Shown piece after piece: positions 11,576-24,083 of a stretch of DNA of 29,232 nt; within the stretch, counting starts at the first letter, position 1, and the number at the start of each line of letters is the position of its first letter. The notes under the pieces were generated by a model. The model saw nothing but the letters and a program-made list of their open reading frames with translations, searched no databases and was not told the origin of the DNA. A program made the translations under genes and the position numbers. The stretch comes from Hirudo medicinalis (taxonomy: Eukaryota > Annelida > Clitellata > Hirudinida > Hirudinidae), in contig MPNW01000102.1 of the NCBI GenBank assembly GCA_011800805.1, forward strand, positions 241,007-270,238, in the 5' to 3' direction.

Positions 11576-12809
11576 TAAGATTGTTGAAAAAATAATGGCC
11601 GATTTACAAGGGCTACTTTAAAATAAAACAACTTGATTTGCATTTATCTTTATTAATAGAAGTAATCCTTTAGAATTAATACACTTTTGCCATCTTGATA
11701 CAAGTTTTTCTATTCCAATATTGTAAAACAAACACTAGGGTTCTGGACTCGACAAATTCTTGGAAGGCATTTTTTGCGGCATCTTGTATTTTGAAGCATT
11801 TTACATGTTTGAAAAAGTGGTAGTCCGCCGGTTGGCGAGAGATCCAGTGAATATGTGGCATGTGGAAGAATCTCACAACCCAGTTCGTTCAGTTTCTGCA
11901 GTGTTAATGTTGCGACATGCGGGCTGGCATTATCATGGAAAGGAATTGAGCCCTTTCTGTTGATCAATGCCGCATGCAAAAGTTATAATTTCCGATGCAT
12001 CTCGTTGATTTGTCGATAGTATCTTTCTGCGGTAATCGTTTCTCCAGGATTTAGGACATCATAGTGAATCAGTCCAGCCGCAGACCACCAAACCGTTATC
12101 ATTATCTTCTTTTGATGCAATGCATCAGGCTTTGGAAAATGTTTTGGAGCCTCATCTCGATCCAACCACTGAGCCGAACATCGCCGATTGTCAAACATGA
12201 TCCATTTCTCGTCGCAAGTCACAATTCGATTTAGGAACGGATCATTATTGTTGCGCAAGATGAGAAGATGGCATCTCGATACGATGGATTTTTTGCTTTT
12301 CGTTTAGATCATGAGGCACCCTCTTATCGAGCTTCCTAACATTTCTAAGTTGTCTCAACTGGCGAGAGATTGTTGAATGGTCCACTTTCAGTTCTTCAGC
12401 AATTTCTCTGGTAATTATTGCCCTCAGTTGATCATTGTCAATATCAGATGGACGTCTCCGGCCTTCTTCATCTTCGAGGCTGGTATTGCCAGTACGGAAT
12501 TTTTCAATCCATCGACATGTTGTTCGCTCTGAAGTGGTTCAACCCCCCTGCTTTGATGATATTTCGAGTTGCTTCCGCGGCATTACAGCCGAGTTTAAAC
12601 TCATGAAGCAAAATAATACTTAATTCTTACTTTGACAATATGTGAATAAAATTTAATAAAGAGATCAACTCAACAATAGATTAATTATTGTTATTGAACA
12701 GATATCGGAACGATATATAACAATTGCTAAGAAAAACAGTCCTTATTTGGAAACTGTCTTATAGAACTTCAAAAATATGAAAACGGCCATTATTTTTGCA
12801 ACAATCTAA
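11576..12809 (-). mobile_element. mariner transposon, full length, inactive
   Basis: Terminal inverted repeats of 30 bases lie at 11576-11605 (TAAGATTGTTGAAAAAATAA...) and, reverse-complemented, 12780-12809 (TTAGATTGTTGCAAAAATAA...), differing at 3 positions. TA duplications flank them at 11574-11575 and 12810-12811. The length of 1234 bases is normal for mariner. The transposase is on the minus strand and broken, so the copy is dead but structurally whole. Confidence 0.92.
11676..12606 (-). pseudogene. mariner transposase, frameshifted
   Basis: Minus-strand reading, in order: an N-terminal helix-turn-helix segment (HEFKLGCNAAEATRNI near 12600, GRRRPSDIDNDQLRAII and DHSTISRQLRQLRNVRKLDK from about 12460 to 12320); then at 12258-11983 TCDEKWIMFDNRRCSAQWLD with the first catalytic Asp, and KKIMITVWWSAAGLIHYDVL; then at 11979 onwards FHDNASPHV with the second Asp and YSLDLSP with the third. 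After LSP the frame shifts and DYHFFKHV continues in another frame (11676-11876). Further breaks include a frame change near 12480 and stops at about 12255. Tc1/mariner assignment is secure. Confidence 0.9.
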
Positions 12810-12811
12810 TA

Positions 12812-13567
12812 TAATTAACCAGGATCTTTGGAAATTAAGCAGTATCATGGGATTAATAATATAGACCTGTTCACTAATTCATCATTTAAGATATTAAATA
12901 AAAAAGATAGTAACGCAAACTTATAAAATTAACATGGTTATTTTACTATAACTTAGTACAATTCTTCTTCTTATCCATAGCCTTTTCTTTTAATAGTCTG
13001 ATAAATAACCAATAAATAAACTATCTCTCAGAATTTATGTTTGAAATTAAAATACTATATTTTTTTTTATTATGTCTGCTAGCGATTGTTTCCAATTATT
13101 GTGTAAAAAATAGTTTGACTTAGGACTTGCTTAAGGAAGGTAAATTTAACCTCATGAAAGCGTTTCTTTCCTCAAAATTCATTGAGAGGTTGAAGTGGGA
13201 TGGACATCACCGGATGTCCAGAACTTCTCTGAGATATTTAATGGGGTCAGTAGGTAGCTGCATTAATAAACAATTAATTTTTTAATTAATAAATTATTTT
13301 TAGATGTTTGTCTGGATGTTCTAATATATCAAGAGCTACATATTTTCTAATTAATGTGCTTCTTGCAGAAACCATTTTAATTCAATTAATTAAAACTACA
13401 TTAATCATTACAAATATTTTAATGAGGGGCTTGGGACATGCCATTTTGTCAATGTGGAAAAAAGACGGCGAGCAGATATTCAAACGAACCTTCCATTATC
13501 TGCAGATATGTGAGTACAGTCGGTTTGTTTTATTGCCCCATCCTGTAGCGTAATGGATTTCTGTAAC
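12812..13567. other. AT-rich intergenic DNA with one exon-like block
   Basis: Most of this stretch is very AT-rich and shows nothing. At 13132-13244 an open block is bounded by TTGACTTAG and GGG/GTCAGT and reads DLLKEGKFNLMKAFLSSKF then IERLKWDGHH. A second possible acceptor (TATTTTTAG) lies before 13303. I do not recognise a family, and no continuing frame was found, so a gene is not called. Confidence 0.3.
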
Positions 13568-13902
13568 CAGGGACGTCATTTGGGGAAGGGAAACACCTAA
13601 GGAGCGCAGATTAGCAGAGGGTTGCGTTCCTACACGCGACGTTCATATGTTATGTGCGCCACTCAGCCTGCACCGCCAAGGAGCGCCCTTGGGAAACAGC
13701 GCTGTATAAATGGTTGGGCGGTTACAATATCTTCTCAGGTACATAAGCCACTCAAAAGATCGTCTAAATACAAATACAAAGGCTCCCTGATTTTCGCGAG
13801 ACTTTATGTTCTCAACTGACACAGACAAAGGGAAAAAATGTAGTCAACTAATTCGGTAATTTTGCGACAGTTGTGCTGAGGTTTGCCCCCATGGCTTCCC
13901 TG
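13568..13902. mobile_element. possible non-autonomous hAT-like element
   Basis: The left end reads CAGGGACGTCATTTGGGGAAGG and the right end, reverse-complemented, reads CAGGGAAGCCATGGGGGCAAAC. This looks like an imperfect terminal inverted repeat. The interior is more GC-rich than its surroundings and non-coding. The flanking 8-mers (tctgtaac and gaagctaa) do not match, which weakens the call. Confidence 0.4.
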
Positions 13903-15060
13903 GAAGCTAAATTATCGAACATATCTCTGCTAAATCTGTTACGCCTACTACTTTAGATTAGAAACATTTTATAAAGGACAGATTTTCAGTTACACAAGAA
14001 TGTCGCAGCTCACAGAGCATTTCAGTTCCTAGGTATCACATCTTTAAATGCAGGATAATCACACCATATTAGTATATTAATCATACTTTGCATGAATTTA
14101 GCTCAATAATTGAAAATTATTTTTTCCTAATTGGTTGTCAATGAAATGTTAATAAAGCTTTGGAGTTCCATTATATTGACTTTTTAACCAACCAGCGCAG
14201 AAGTTCCAGAACGCATTGACAACAGTTGGGTTGTTATTTATTTTTGTTTTTTTCTTCTCAGTGAATTCTTGACGTTTTTAGAACGAGTTGATATAGTATA
14301 ACAATAACAAAACCATGACGTAAGCACGACGACTGGAAAAATGTTTTTTTTTTTAAATAATTATTCCATATTAATTCTCAAATCTACCACGTGATGCCCC
14401 CAAATAAGAAATTCATAAGTTATTTAAATAAAGCAAAGAAATTCGAAACATTTCTTTGCAGATCGCTTACATTGATGCATACGTGGCTCATGAAACTATT
14501 TAGGTCTAAGACCAAACGAGCATGAAATGCCAAATCAGCTGAAGTTTCGCTCGTAGCTTTGCAAGGCTTGCAGAAATTTCCAAAGTAAAGGAGGGAGTTA
14601 AAATTAATCTAGAGAAGACATATTTTTGAAATATGATCATTCACCTCACGTTGATGAATGCATGAGAGAACAAATATTGATCTAAACAAAACTTATCCTT
14701 TTCAATGCTTTCCGGTATGCCATCATTCGGCCGAGTAGACATTTTAAACATATTTTTCCTCCTAAAATTCCTTTCAAAAGTCGAACCACCTAGTGTATGA
14801 TAAGTCCTTCGAATTTATGGTTGCGGACCTTCCAGCAAAATATTTACAGCAGAAGCTAAATTGTGCACCAAAATTGCTCATTTCATAGGGAAGAAATCAA
14901 GACATTTGCCAAACTTTGTAATGTTCTTGCACAACTCAAGGCCTCCAGTTACAGCAGCAATGCAGCTTAAAATCGAAGCAATTCGCTCGAACATAAGTTC
15001 CCTTCGCTGCCAAGAAATTTCGTGTTTCTTCAACTCGAAGCGTGATCTTTACATTTGAGA
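13903..15060. other. intergenic DNA upstream of troponin I
   Basis: About 1.15 kb with no recognised coding exon. A 65-residue ORF at 14861-15058 matches nothing I know. The troponin I promoter and non-coding first exon should lie in the right-hand end, but I cannot point to a core promoter. Confidence 0.45.
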
Positions 15061-15089
15061 CTTGGATTTTCTAACTCATAGAAGATATC

Positions 15090-16146
15090 ATGTGAGCTCT
15101 TCAGTTTGCTAAACTTGTGAATTTAAATAAATAAATACATTTGTTTTGTGTCAATTATAGGGCCGATGAACAAGAAGTAAGAATTTCACATTAAATTTTT
15201 TTTACTGACATTTTCCACTACATTAAACATTGAAAATTATAGAATGTAGTTGTTCAAAAAACTGCTGAAGAGTTGAAGAAGCAGCAGGAAAAGGATGCCG
15301 AAGAACGTTCAAAAACCATCGCCAGCAGAGTTCCTAAACTCAGCATCGATGGTTTAGATAGAGGTCGGCTCTTTCCGGAAGCTAAAAAAACAACGTTTTT
15401 AAAAATTATGTTTATTTAATAATTTAATAGATTCTCTGGAGAAAAAGGTGAAGGAATTTTACGAATCAGCCTGCAAACTGGAAGAAGAAAAGTACGACTG
15501 GGAGTTCAAACTTAGGAAACTCGACTTTGAAGTAGAGCCTCTTATCTCGTTATTTTTAACCTCTAACAAATTTACATTCATTCATAATTTGATTTGATTA
15601 AAAAATTAATTAATTATCTTATTCATATTCTGAAATGTAAACCTCTTAACCCAGATCAACGAGTTGAACATCATCGTGAATGATATCAAAGGACATTTGT
15701 TAGTAATAAATTCTTCTTGAAATAATAGAAATGTTATAAAATAATATGGGATTCATTGAATCTGCAGCGTCAAGCCATCGTTGAAAAAAGTTTCAAAGAC
15801 CGAACAAAAGTTTGAATTTTGATAGCTGTTTTTCTTAATTACTTTGGGAACATTGCTTAAGGAATATTTTCCAAATAGACTCGCTAAAATTGCCGAAGTC
15901 AAGAGTAAACTAGGCTCAGCCTTCCGTGACAATTTGAAATCCACGGGGCAATCTAAATATGCCTTAGAAGAAAGCGAAACTGTGAGTTTTTTGTTTCACA
16001 ATTAGATCTACTCAACATTGTCTAAAGAAATATACAATTTCTAGAAAGGAAAGCCGGATTGGGGACAGGACAGTTTGAAGCGCAAGGAAGATGAAGAAAA
16101 TGAAGAATCACAGGAGGCTGCAGAAGAGGAGGAAGAAGAAGAATAA
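15090..16146 (+). CDS. troponin I, 176 residues
   Basis: Coding pieces: 15090-15091 (AT of the start), 15161-15176, 15243-15363, 15431-15531, 15655-15698, 15768-15809, 15879-15981, 16045-16146; total 531 bases, all phases consistent. Troponin I is the inhibitory subunit of the thin-filament troponin complex of striated muscle. The start is MADEQENVVVQKTAEELKKQ; next comes the coiled-coil helix pair that binds troponin T (EKKVKEFYESACKLEEEKYD, LRKLDFEINELNIIVNDIKG). The inhibitory segment FVKPSLKKVSK at about 129-139 corresponds to the vertebrate GKFKRPTLRRV region and binds actin/troponin C. The C-terminus is KGKPDW followed by an acidic tail ending in seven Glu. It lacks the long N-terminal extension seen in molluscs. 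The start codon is inferred: AT from the 5' exon (donor CAT/GTGAGC) plus G of the 16-base exon. No other ATG fits this frame. Confidence 0.9.
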
Positions 16147-16269
16147 AGTCGCAAAGACTTTTCGATATAGAACATTTTTTAGTTACTCGCATAATTTTCA
16201 AGCAAAACAATACTAAGAACGACTAATGGAATGAATTTTGAAAAAATACTTTTATTTAAATTATCAGGA

Positions 16270-16275
16270 AATAAA
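16270..16275 (+). terminator. polyadenylation signal of troponin I
   Basis: AATAAA, 123 bases after the stop codon. Confidence 0.6.
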
Positions 16276-16823
16276 ATTACTATATTAATATAACCATGAC
16301 GGAGTAAATATTGTGTAACCCAATGGAAAATATGCGTTTTCTACGATGCACCACAAATGGTTTTCGTATTTTCTCTGATATATGGAATGAATTCATGGAC
16401 TCATACAAGCAACCTAAGTATTCCAATGGAATAATATAACGCCAATAATTATAATGCAGTTAAAGAATAATTAATTTGCTTAAATTATTTCGATTAAATC
16501 ATTATTGACTTCATGAGGATGGCATTACACTCTATAGACGTAAAAGTAAAGATTTCTCTGCAAACGAGTTTATAGTTGCTGAATGACTTTCTGGTTCAGT
16601 ACAATGCATTTACTCAAGAAGATAGATAGAAGCTGATTGAGCTAGAAGAAATCTCAAAAATTGAGCGACAAGAAAGCATTGCCCAGATACGTAGAATGTT
16701 ATAAAAACTCATAAAACTGCACGGAGGGCCGCATTGAGGAATGTTTTATATGAAATCCGACGAGATTAGAGATGGTTATTGAGAAATGGCGCTTTAAGAA
16801 AAGTAAAGGGTCTCACACACTAA
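16276..16823. other. intergenic DNA after troponin I
   Basis: No exon or repeat recognised; AT-rich sequence ends at the inverted-repeat element that begins at 16824. Confidence 0.5.
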
Positions 16824-17247
16824 GGGAGAGTGGGGCACCTTGGGGCACACTTTTTTATTTTTCCTATAACTTTTACATTTTTTGTCTGATTTTTAAAATA
16901 ATAAAATTTTCAGATACTTTTAATATCTAATAAGTTTTATAGAAGTTGTAAATAAATTGGTAAAACAAAATTTTACGGTTAAAAATGAATTTTTAATTGA
17001 GAACCGTTTTTGGGGGTTCATGGGGTTCAAGCGAACCTTGTGACTATCATTATTTTTCTATTTTTAAAAGTTTTAGTAGTTTATTTATTATTACTTCATA
17101 ATTTACTTATTATAATCAAATTAATTATTTAATAATTAATATTTTAAATATATTTTTGTTTATTTGCAGTAACACAATTTCCAATTTCATCAAATGGAAA
17201 ACATTTTTATTGTAATCATCAATTAGCAAATTATTTATTAAAATATA

Positions 17248-17334
17248 TCAATAATCTGCTTCTTCATCACTGCAGCAATTGTCACAAACACAAGTAGTTT
17301 TTCTCTTCTCAGACCTACCTTTATTATCACCCAT
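17248..17334 (-). pseudogene. possible C-terminal tail of a DDE transposase
   Basis: 28 codons plus stop with a CxCxxCC cluster and a closing acidic stretch. Cys-rich tails with acidic runs are seen at the ends of many pogo-like and other DDE proteins. It is too short to assign further, and may be chance. Confidence 0.25.
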
Positions 17335-17457
17335 AACAGATTATTTATCCTTAATATTATTCTCTAACAATAATTTTTTTAGGACTGTCAGGATACGCAT
17401 ACAGCTACTGCGCCTATTAATTTGACGGATATTTTTTGAGTCCAGCTTTTGGATGTG

Positions 17458-18130
17458 CAGGGGCGGATCTAGAAGACTTTGACGGGGGCCCGCACACTTG
17501 AACCTAGACCCCTTAGGGTCACCCCTAAATCGCTTGCTGATGCAAATATCAGCCGGCGGATATTTTATAACCATTTTGCTTATTATTGTGTTTTTGAACC
17601 TTTAAAAATTAATTTAAAAAATTCAAATTTATTCAAGGTAAAAGTTTTATAAAAAGGCAAGACGATGTGGACCTAATCTACAAAAATTGTCAACTATTGT
17701 CTCTGCTGGTATTTCAATATCTTGATTTATGTTCATAAGAGATAGCCCATTTAGTCTGTCAGCTGTCATCGTAGATTGAAGATATGTTTTTAACCTTTTG
17801 AGAGTCGAAAAACTTCTTTCATTGCTAGCTGTTGTGGATGGTCTGATTATATGATTTTTATAAGTTCTTTTTATTCAGAAGTTGTATTAGAAGTTATTGT
17901 TAAGTCATTCTTAACTTCAGTTATATTCATAACTGATTTCATTATCTAGTTGGCAGTTCGTGAAATTCTTTGACCCTACTTTAAAAGAACTTTTTACGTT
18001 GCAAACTTTAACATTGTGTCCTTTGGACATGTTATTTTGCCATCTTTCGGATTATGAGCCATATCTTCTTGCAGACACCTTTTCCTGAATTTGGCGTTCT
18101 AATTTCTTACAATTAATTATATATTGCTCT
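17458..18130 (-). mobile_element. hAT transposon remnant with dimerisation domain
   Basis: The plus-strand sequence at 17458 reads CAGGGGCGGATCTAGAAG, a hAT terminus; it is the 3' end of a minus-strand element. Reading inward on the minus strand, 17850-17647 encodes a clean hAT C-terminal dimerisation domain: RPSTTASNERSFSTLKRLKT, then YLQSTMTADRLNGLSLM, then stop at 17647-17649. Farther upstream (17900-18110) only decayed coding sequence is visible, with stops. No matching second terminus was found, so the right boundary is approximate. Confidence 0.75.
17647..17850 (-). pseudogene. hAT transposase C-terminal dimerisation domain
   Basis: 67 codons plus stop with the hallmark S(A/T)xxERSFSxLKRLKTYLxSTM...RL.GL of hAT dimerisation domains. 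It is preceded in frame by decayed sequence with stop codons, so it is a remnant and not an intact gene. Confidence 0.8.
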
Positions 18131-18629
18131 ATGAATTATTAATTCATACGAATCAAAATAAATATTAGAAAGTAAATAAAAAAAAAAGAATATAATTCTA
18201 CATTTATATATACATAAATAAATCACCACCTATAAGTAAACTAAATAAAGGGGCCAGCTTATTCAGTACAATAATGGTGGTCCATTCGGTACAATCTCAA
18301 GACTTTGTATATTTATCATCATCGTGATAAAATCAGAAATGATACAAAACTTATTTTTGTACCATTCAACGCACAGAACCATGTACAATAAAAATATACA
18401 AAACCAAAAACATATTTCATAAGATATTTCCAGAATAACTAAAATTTGAAAGACCCACAAATTTACTTTTTCAATGAAAACGGAAATACTCATTCGGCGC
18501 CTGTATTCATACGCTAAAATTTAAATGCAGTTGTAGAAGGGCTAAAGGAGAATCGAACAGTAAAAAAAAGTGGAAATAAACGCCAATAAATATTTTTTAT
18601 CTCAATGGTCCATTCGGCCCCAATCTCCC

Positions 18630-19385
18630 CAACCAAGCAGGCTACTCAACCCAACCTGTGATATTCATGCATGCACCTTTCAATATTTCAACAATTCTCA
18701 TTTTTGAGCTTGATAGTCACTGAAATAAATCTGTCTCGAAGTAAACATCTAAGTACCTTCTTCAATGAAATTATTCATCCTATTTTGCACATGGTCATTG
18801 GTCAATATTATTTAATAGTAATCACAATACCTTGCTACAAATGGACAAGGTCCATCCAACTTTATTATCATTCACCCAAACAGAAAATGAAATCACCAAA
18901 AAACTTCCAATTTGTTTTTGCAACTCATTCAGTTTAAGAAGACATTTAAATAGTTCACTCATCTGTCACTCAAGTCCTAACAACACGGTCACAGTAGTAG
19001 TTCCTTATAAGCCATGTTCTCCACTTATGTTACTCGGCATTTATTTCAAAATTTCCTGCTTAGACTACTGAACAAGCACTTAGCATTTACTCTAAAAAAA
19101 AATGAAAATAAAAATCACAGCAGCAAGTAATTATTTGGTCACAGCAGAAAGCAATTTCTAAATGAAATAAAGACAGAATTTGAGTAGGGAAATCTAGGTA
19201 AATTATAAAAACCAGGCACTAAAAAGTTGGAGAGGTCTACTAAGATTTGCATGGAATATGGTGAAAATGAGAATAAGTCATGATAAACCCATCACCAAGT
19301 AATTCCAAGAAATGAATAGAAAAAATGCAAGGAATAAATACCTCATGATTGTCAAACAGTTGAAGATTTTTAAACTCTTCAAGTG
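18630..19385. other. AT-rich DNA downstream of Rab35
   Basis: No recognised exon. ORFs at 18671-18937 and 18832-19071 resemble no family and have no splice context. Confidence 0.45.
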
Positions 19386-19391
19386 TTTATT
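19386..19391 (-). terminator. possible polyadenylation signal of Rab35
   Basis: AATAAA on the minus strand, about 200 bases after the Rab35 stop codon. Another copy lies near 19040, so the true 3' end could be longer. Confidence 0.4.
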
Positions 19392-19594
19392 ATTCATTTA
19401 AGAAATGCGAGTCCACAGCCAGTTGTATCACATTCAGTCAAACTTCTCATATTACTTTCCTAAAGATCAAACCAAGTGTGTAAGAGTAAAAGAGGAAACA
19501 TCATCAAAGCCTTATTATCCTTGCAGTGACATCTACAAATTAGTACAATGATCATAAAGATGCCAAAGGTGTCCTGAAGAATTAACTGTTTACA

Positions 19595-21298
<1,704 letters not shown>

Positions 21299-24083
21299 GA
21301 TAAATCAATAACTTTTAGAAAGTATATTTTGTGAAGACAAATATGCAATCATAAACACATTACGAGGATGCAAGCTCAAATTTAGAATAACAGAGACCGT
21401 TTAAAAGTGGTTTAGTAAAACACGAACATAAATGGATTAAATATTTAAATTCTAAAAGCTGTATTTATTATTACAATAATTATTGTAATTTCAAAAGTTA
21501 ACAAAAATATTATTTAAAACATTTTAAATACTAGACTACTGTCTAGAGTTTCTAGGATCATTAAGATGGTTCATGGCTTAAAAAAAAATATTTTGAAAAA
21601 AAAAAGGTATAAGACATTCCTTTTTCTTCCTTTCCAATAACCGTATTATAAAGTAGACTTTTTTTTAAAGCAGTTAAGGTATCAAACATCCCTTAATTGA
21701 AGAGTAAATCCTGAAATATTGAACTGATCAAAGCCAAATTTGGAGTTAATATGTAGATTGGGACGTTACATACCTGTGCCTAATTTCTGTTTGATTTGAT
21801 AAATGATTCTTGCAAATTCAACACATTTAAGCTGTGGAAAAAGGTTACAGATTCGCCGAGGCTAGCTCATGGCGGCTTAGTAAGCCAGCCATCGCTGATA
21901 TAGCATAGATTTTCTCCTCACCTGATCTAAATGTTTGAACAACTTGGGAGGCCGTACAATCAATGAACAAGGTACACTGGTCTTCAGTGGTTCAGTGTGG
22001 TCTTCAGACCATAAGTGGTATTCTCTCTCACATACCTGTTGAGCAATAGAGGATCAAATGTCTATAAAATGGCTAACAAGCTGACAGAATGTCCTAAATT
22101 TCCATAAAATATAATTAAAAAAGTTTCACTAATTGAACCTTTTCCACTGATCAGGCAAAAAGTTCTCAATGATGGCTGTGAGGGCTGTTGATAAGCTTTT
22201 GTAGAACAACCTACTTAAGTATTTCCTTTTGAAGTATTCTTTCGAGTTCTTCAGTGCCATTGTTGGTGGATGAAGTTCTAACTCCATCTCTTGAAAAAAG
22301 GCAGTAAACCAAGACCAAAATTAAAACTTTTTATTAATTTATTAAATTAGGACATTTTAAGTTTAAAATAAGAAATAAAAAATTACCCTAAATCACTTTT
22401 TGGGACAAAACACAGCTCTTCCCCTCATTGCCGACTCATCTCTCATGCATCCTTGTGGCTTAGGGCTTATAGCTGCAGCTGGTCCAGGCTCCTTCGGCGC
22501 GTTTATTCGGTATTGCAACACAACTGGGAAATGCTTTGAAATTGAGCGGGTGAATTTGCTCCGTTCAAATTATTTTGTTATTCAACGTAAGTTGTTTTGG
22601 ATAGGTATGGCCGTTTTTTGGTCAAAGCTGTCTTTGAAACTTGATCAACCGAATCACAATCGAATATGGAATCACAGGATGCCATAATCGATACCATCTG
22701 GTTCCAATGACTAGTATGTGCTACTTGAGTTACGAAAATAAAATATGCTCCTCTAAACAAAAGCAAATATACTAATCAACGCTCTGATGCCATAACACTT
22801 GGAATTTAGTTTCCTGGTTACTCAAAATTTTGTGGTGAACACCCTCCTACGGGGGGAATGGGGGAGTAAATAACTCCCTGGTTGCTAGGATCCCCTTACG
22901 TATTCCTGAAGATCTTCTGAACGGTTATTCCTTTTGGACTTCCTTGTGCATCACCTATGACTAGATCTTTTTGAACATTTAGTATAAGACGCTATGCGAT
23001 GATGACATAAATATTGGGGAGATAATTGATGGAATGATTGGTAACAAATTTTAGTTACTTCCTAAATAAATGCTTCCTAAGGAAAGATGTTTGCTTATGT
23101 GCCTAATTTAAAGCGGTTTGATTGGAATAGTTTTGGTAATATTAGAATTGTATTCTGCATCGGACTTGATGAAAAAGTACAATGATGGTTGTAAAAATGG
23201 TGGAGGTAATTTAATAAACCCATGGTACCTCATGAAAAAAAACCCTGTCTCCATTGAGATTGTGAGGTGGTGGACTATTTGGAACCCGATCTAGAGATCA
23301 GCAGAGAAAGGACCTGATGATTATGATGATTAAATTAACGTTTGATATCTAAATTGGGACGATAGAAAAACTCTGCATATTTAAGTTGCATTTCATTATT
23401 AAATGAATGGGATTTAAACAAATTTATATTGGCTCTTTTGCGTAGGCACGAATTACGATAAATCTAATCCATGAAATACTGACCATTTCAGGGATAATAT
23501 GAAAAGTCGCATTTTGAATTAATAAAAAATATTAATTTTTAAATGCAATTAATAAGTTGATGCTTTTCCATAAAATTTCCATAATGTGATCTTTGTATAG
23601 CAAGCTGCAGCAGCAGGCAGCGCTGGATGCAGGAAGAGATGCGCATGAAAACATTAGTTCTTCTGAAAACAAAGCATAGTGTTCATTAACATTCCTGCGC
23701 GGCATTTCTACCGTGAGCAGAAAACCTTAATCTGCTTGTGAAAATAGTAAACTTTCATCTAAGATTTTATCGATAAATTGGATATTTATTTTTTTAAAGG
23801 GTTAGTGAACGACTTTGCTACAAATTTAAGATTACAGAAGCCTTTAGATTACATAATCTTTCTCGTTCTCTTGCATTGAATTTTTAGGCAAAATGTGATC
23901 TTATATACGTGAATTTTCTCCGATCGTGAACAATTTTGTTGGCGCCTACTGTTCTTAATAATAACAGCTAACGATGTGAGTCATATACATATGGCTGCAT
24001 CCGCAAATACGAAAGCTACTTTAGTCTTTGTATAAAACAAAAATTATGACATTTTAATGCAAATAATAATTTTAAGGGTCAGG
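21299..24083. other. intergenic DNA between the divergent Rab35 and JIP genes
   Basis: Rab35 and the JIP gene are transcribed away from each other, so both promoters lie here. Minus-strand donor-like sites (CACAG/GTATGT at about 21773 and CAACAG/GTATGTG at about 22037) could end non-coding Rab35 exons. A 95-residue ORF at 22400-22687 and an exon-like open block at 23602-23679 (preceded by TTTGTATAG, ends in TAG) match no family I know. The rest shows no recognised gene or repeat. Confidence 0.4.

Larger units (their letters stand above)
16824..18629 (-). mobile_element. inverted-repeat-bounded DNA element, composite, class uncertain
   Basis: The left end reads GGGAGAGTGGGGCACC and the right end, reverse-complemented, reads GGGGAGATTGGGGCCGAATGG, a ~13-base imperfect inverted repeat. 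Similar GGGAGAGTGGGGC termini are common in invertebrate genomes. Sub-terminal variants of the right arm recur inside: GGTCCATTCGG(T/C) at about 18279 and 18607, and TCATTCGGCGCC at about 18491. A minus-strand 28-residue ORF at 17248-17334 (MGDNKGRSEKRKTTCVCDNC, then CSDEEADY) looks like the Cys-rich acidic tail of a transposase, but most of the coding region is gone. A hAT remnant (17458-about 18130) interrupts it. Confidence 0.5.

Noticed and set aside
14861..15058. 65-codon open frame before troponin I
   Set aside because: Not in a consistent frame with troponin I and resembles no known protein.
22400..22687. 95-codon open frame
   Set aside because: No motif, no splice context and no family resemblance in a region with many chance frames.
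23602..23679. Gln/Ala-rich exon-like block ending in TAG
   Set aside because: An acceptor-like site precedes it but there is no upstream partner exon and no recognised family; it does not join in frame to JIP exon 1.
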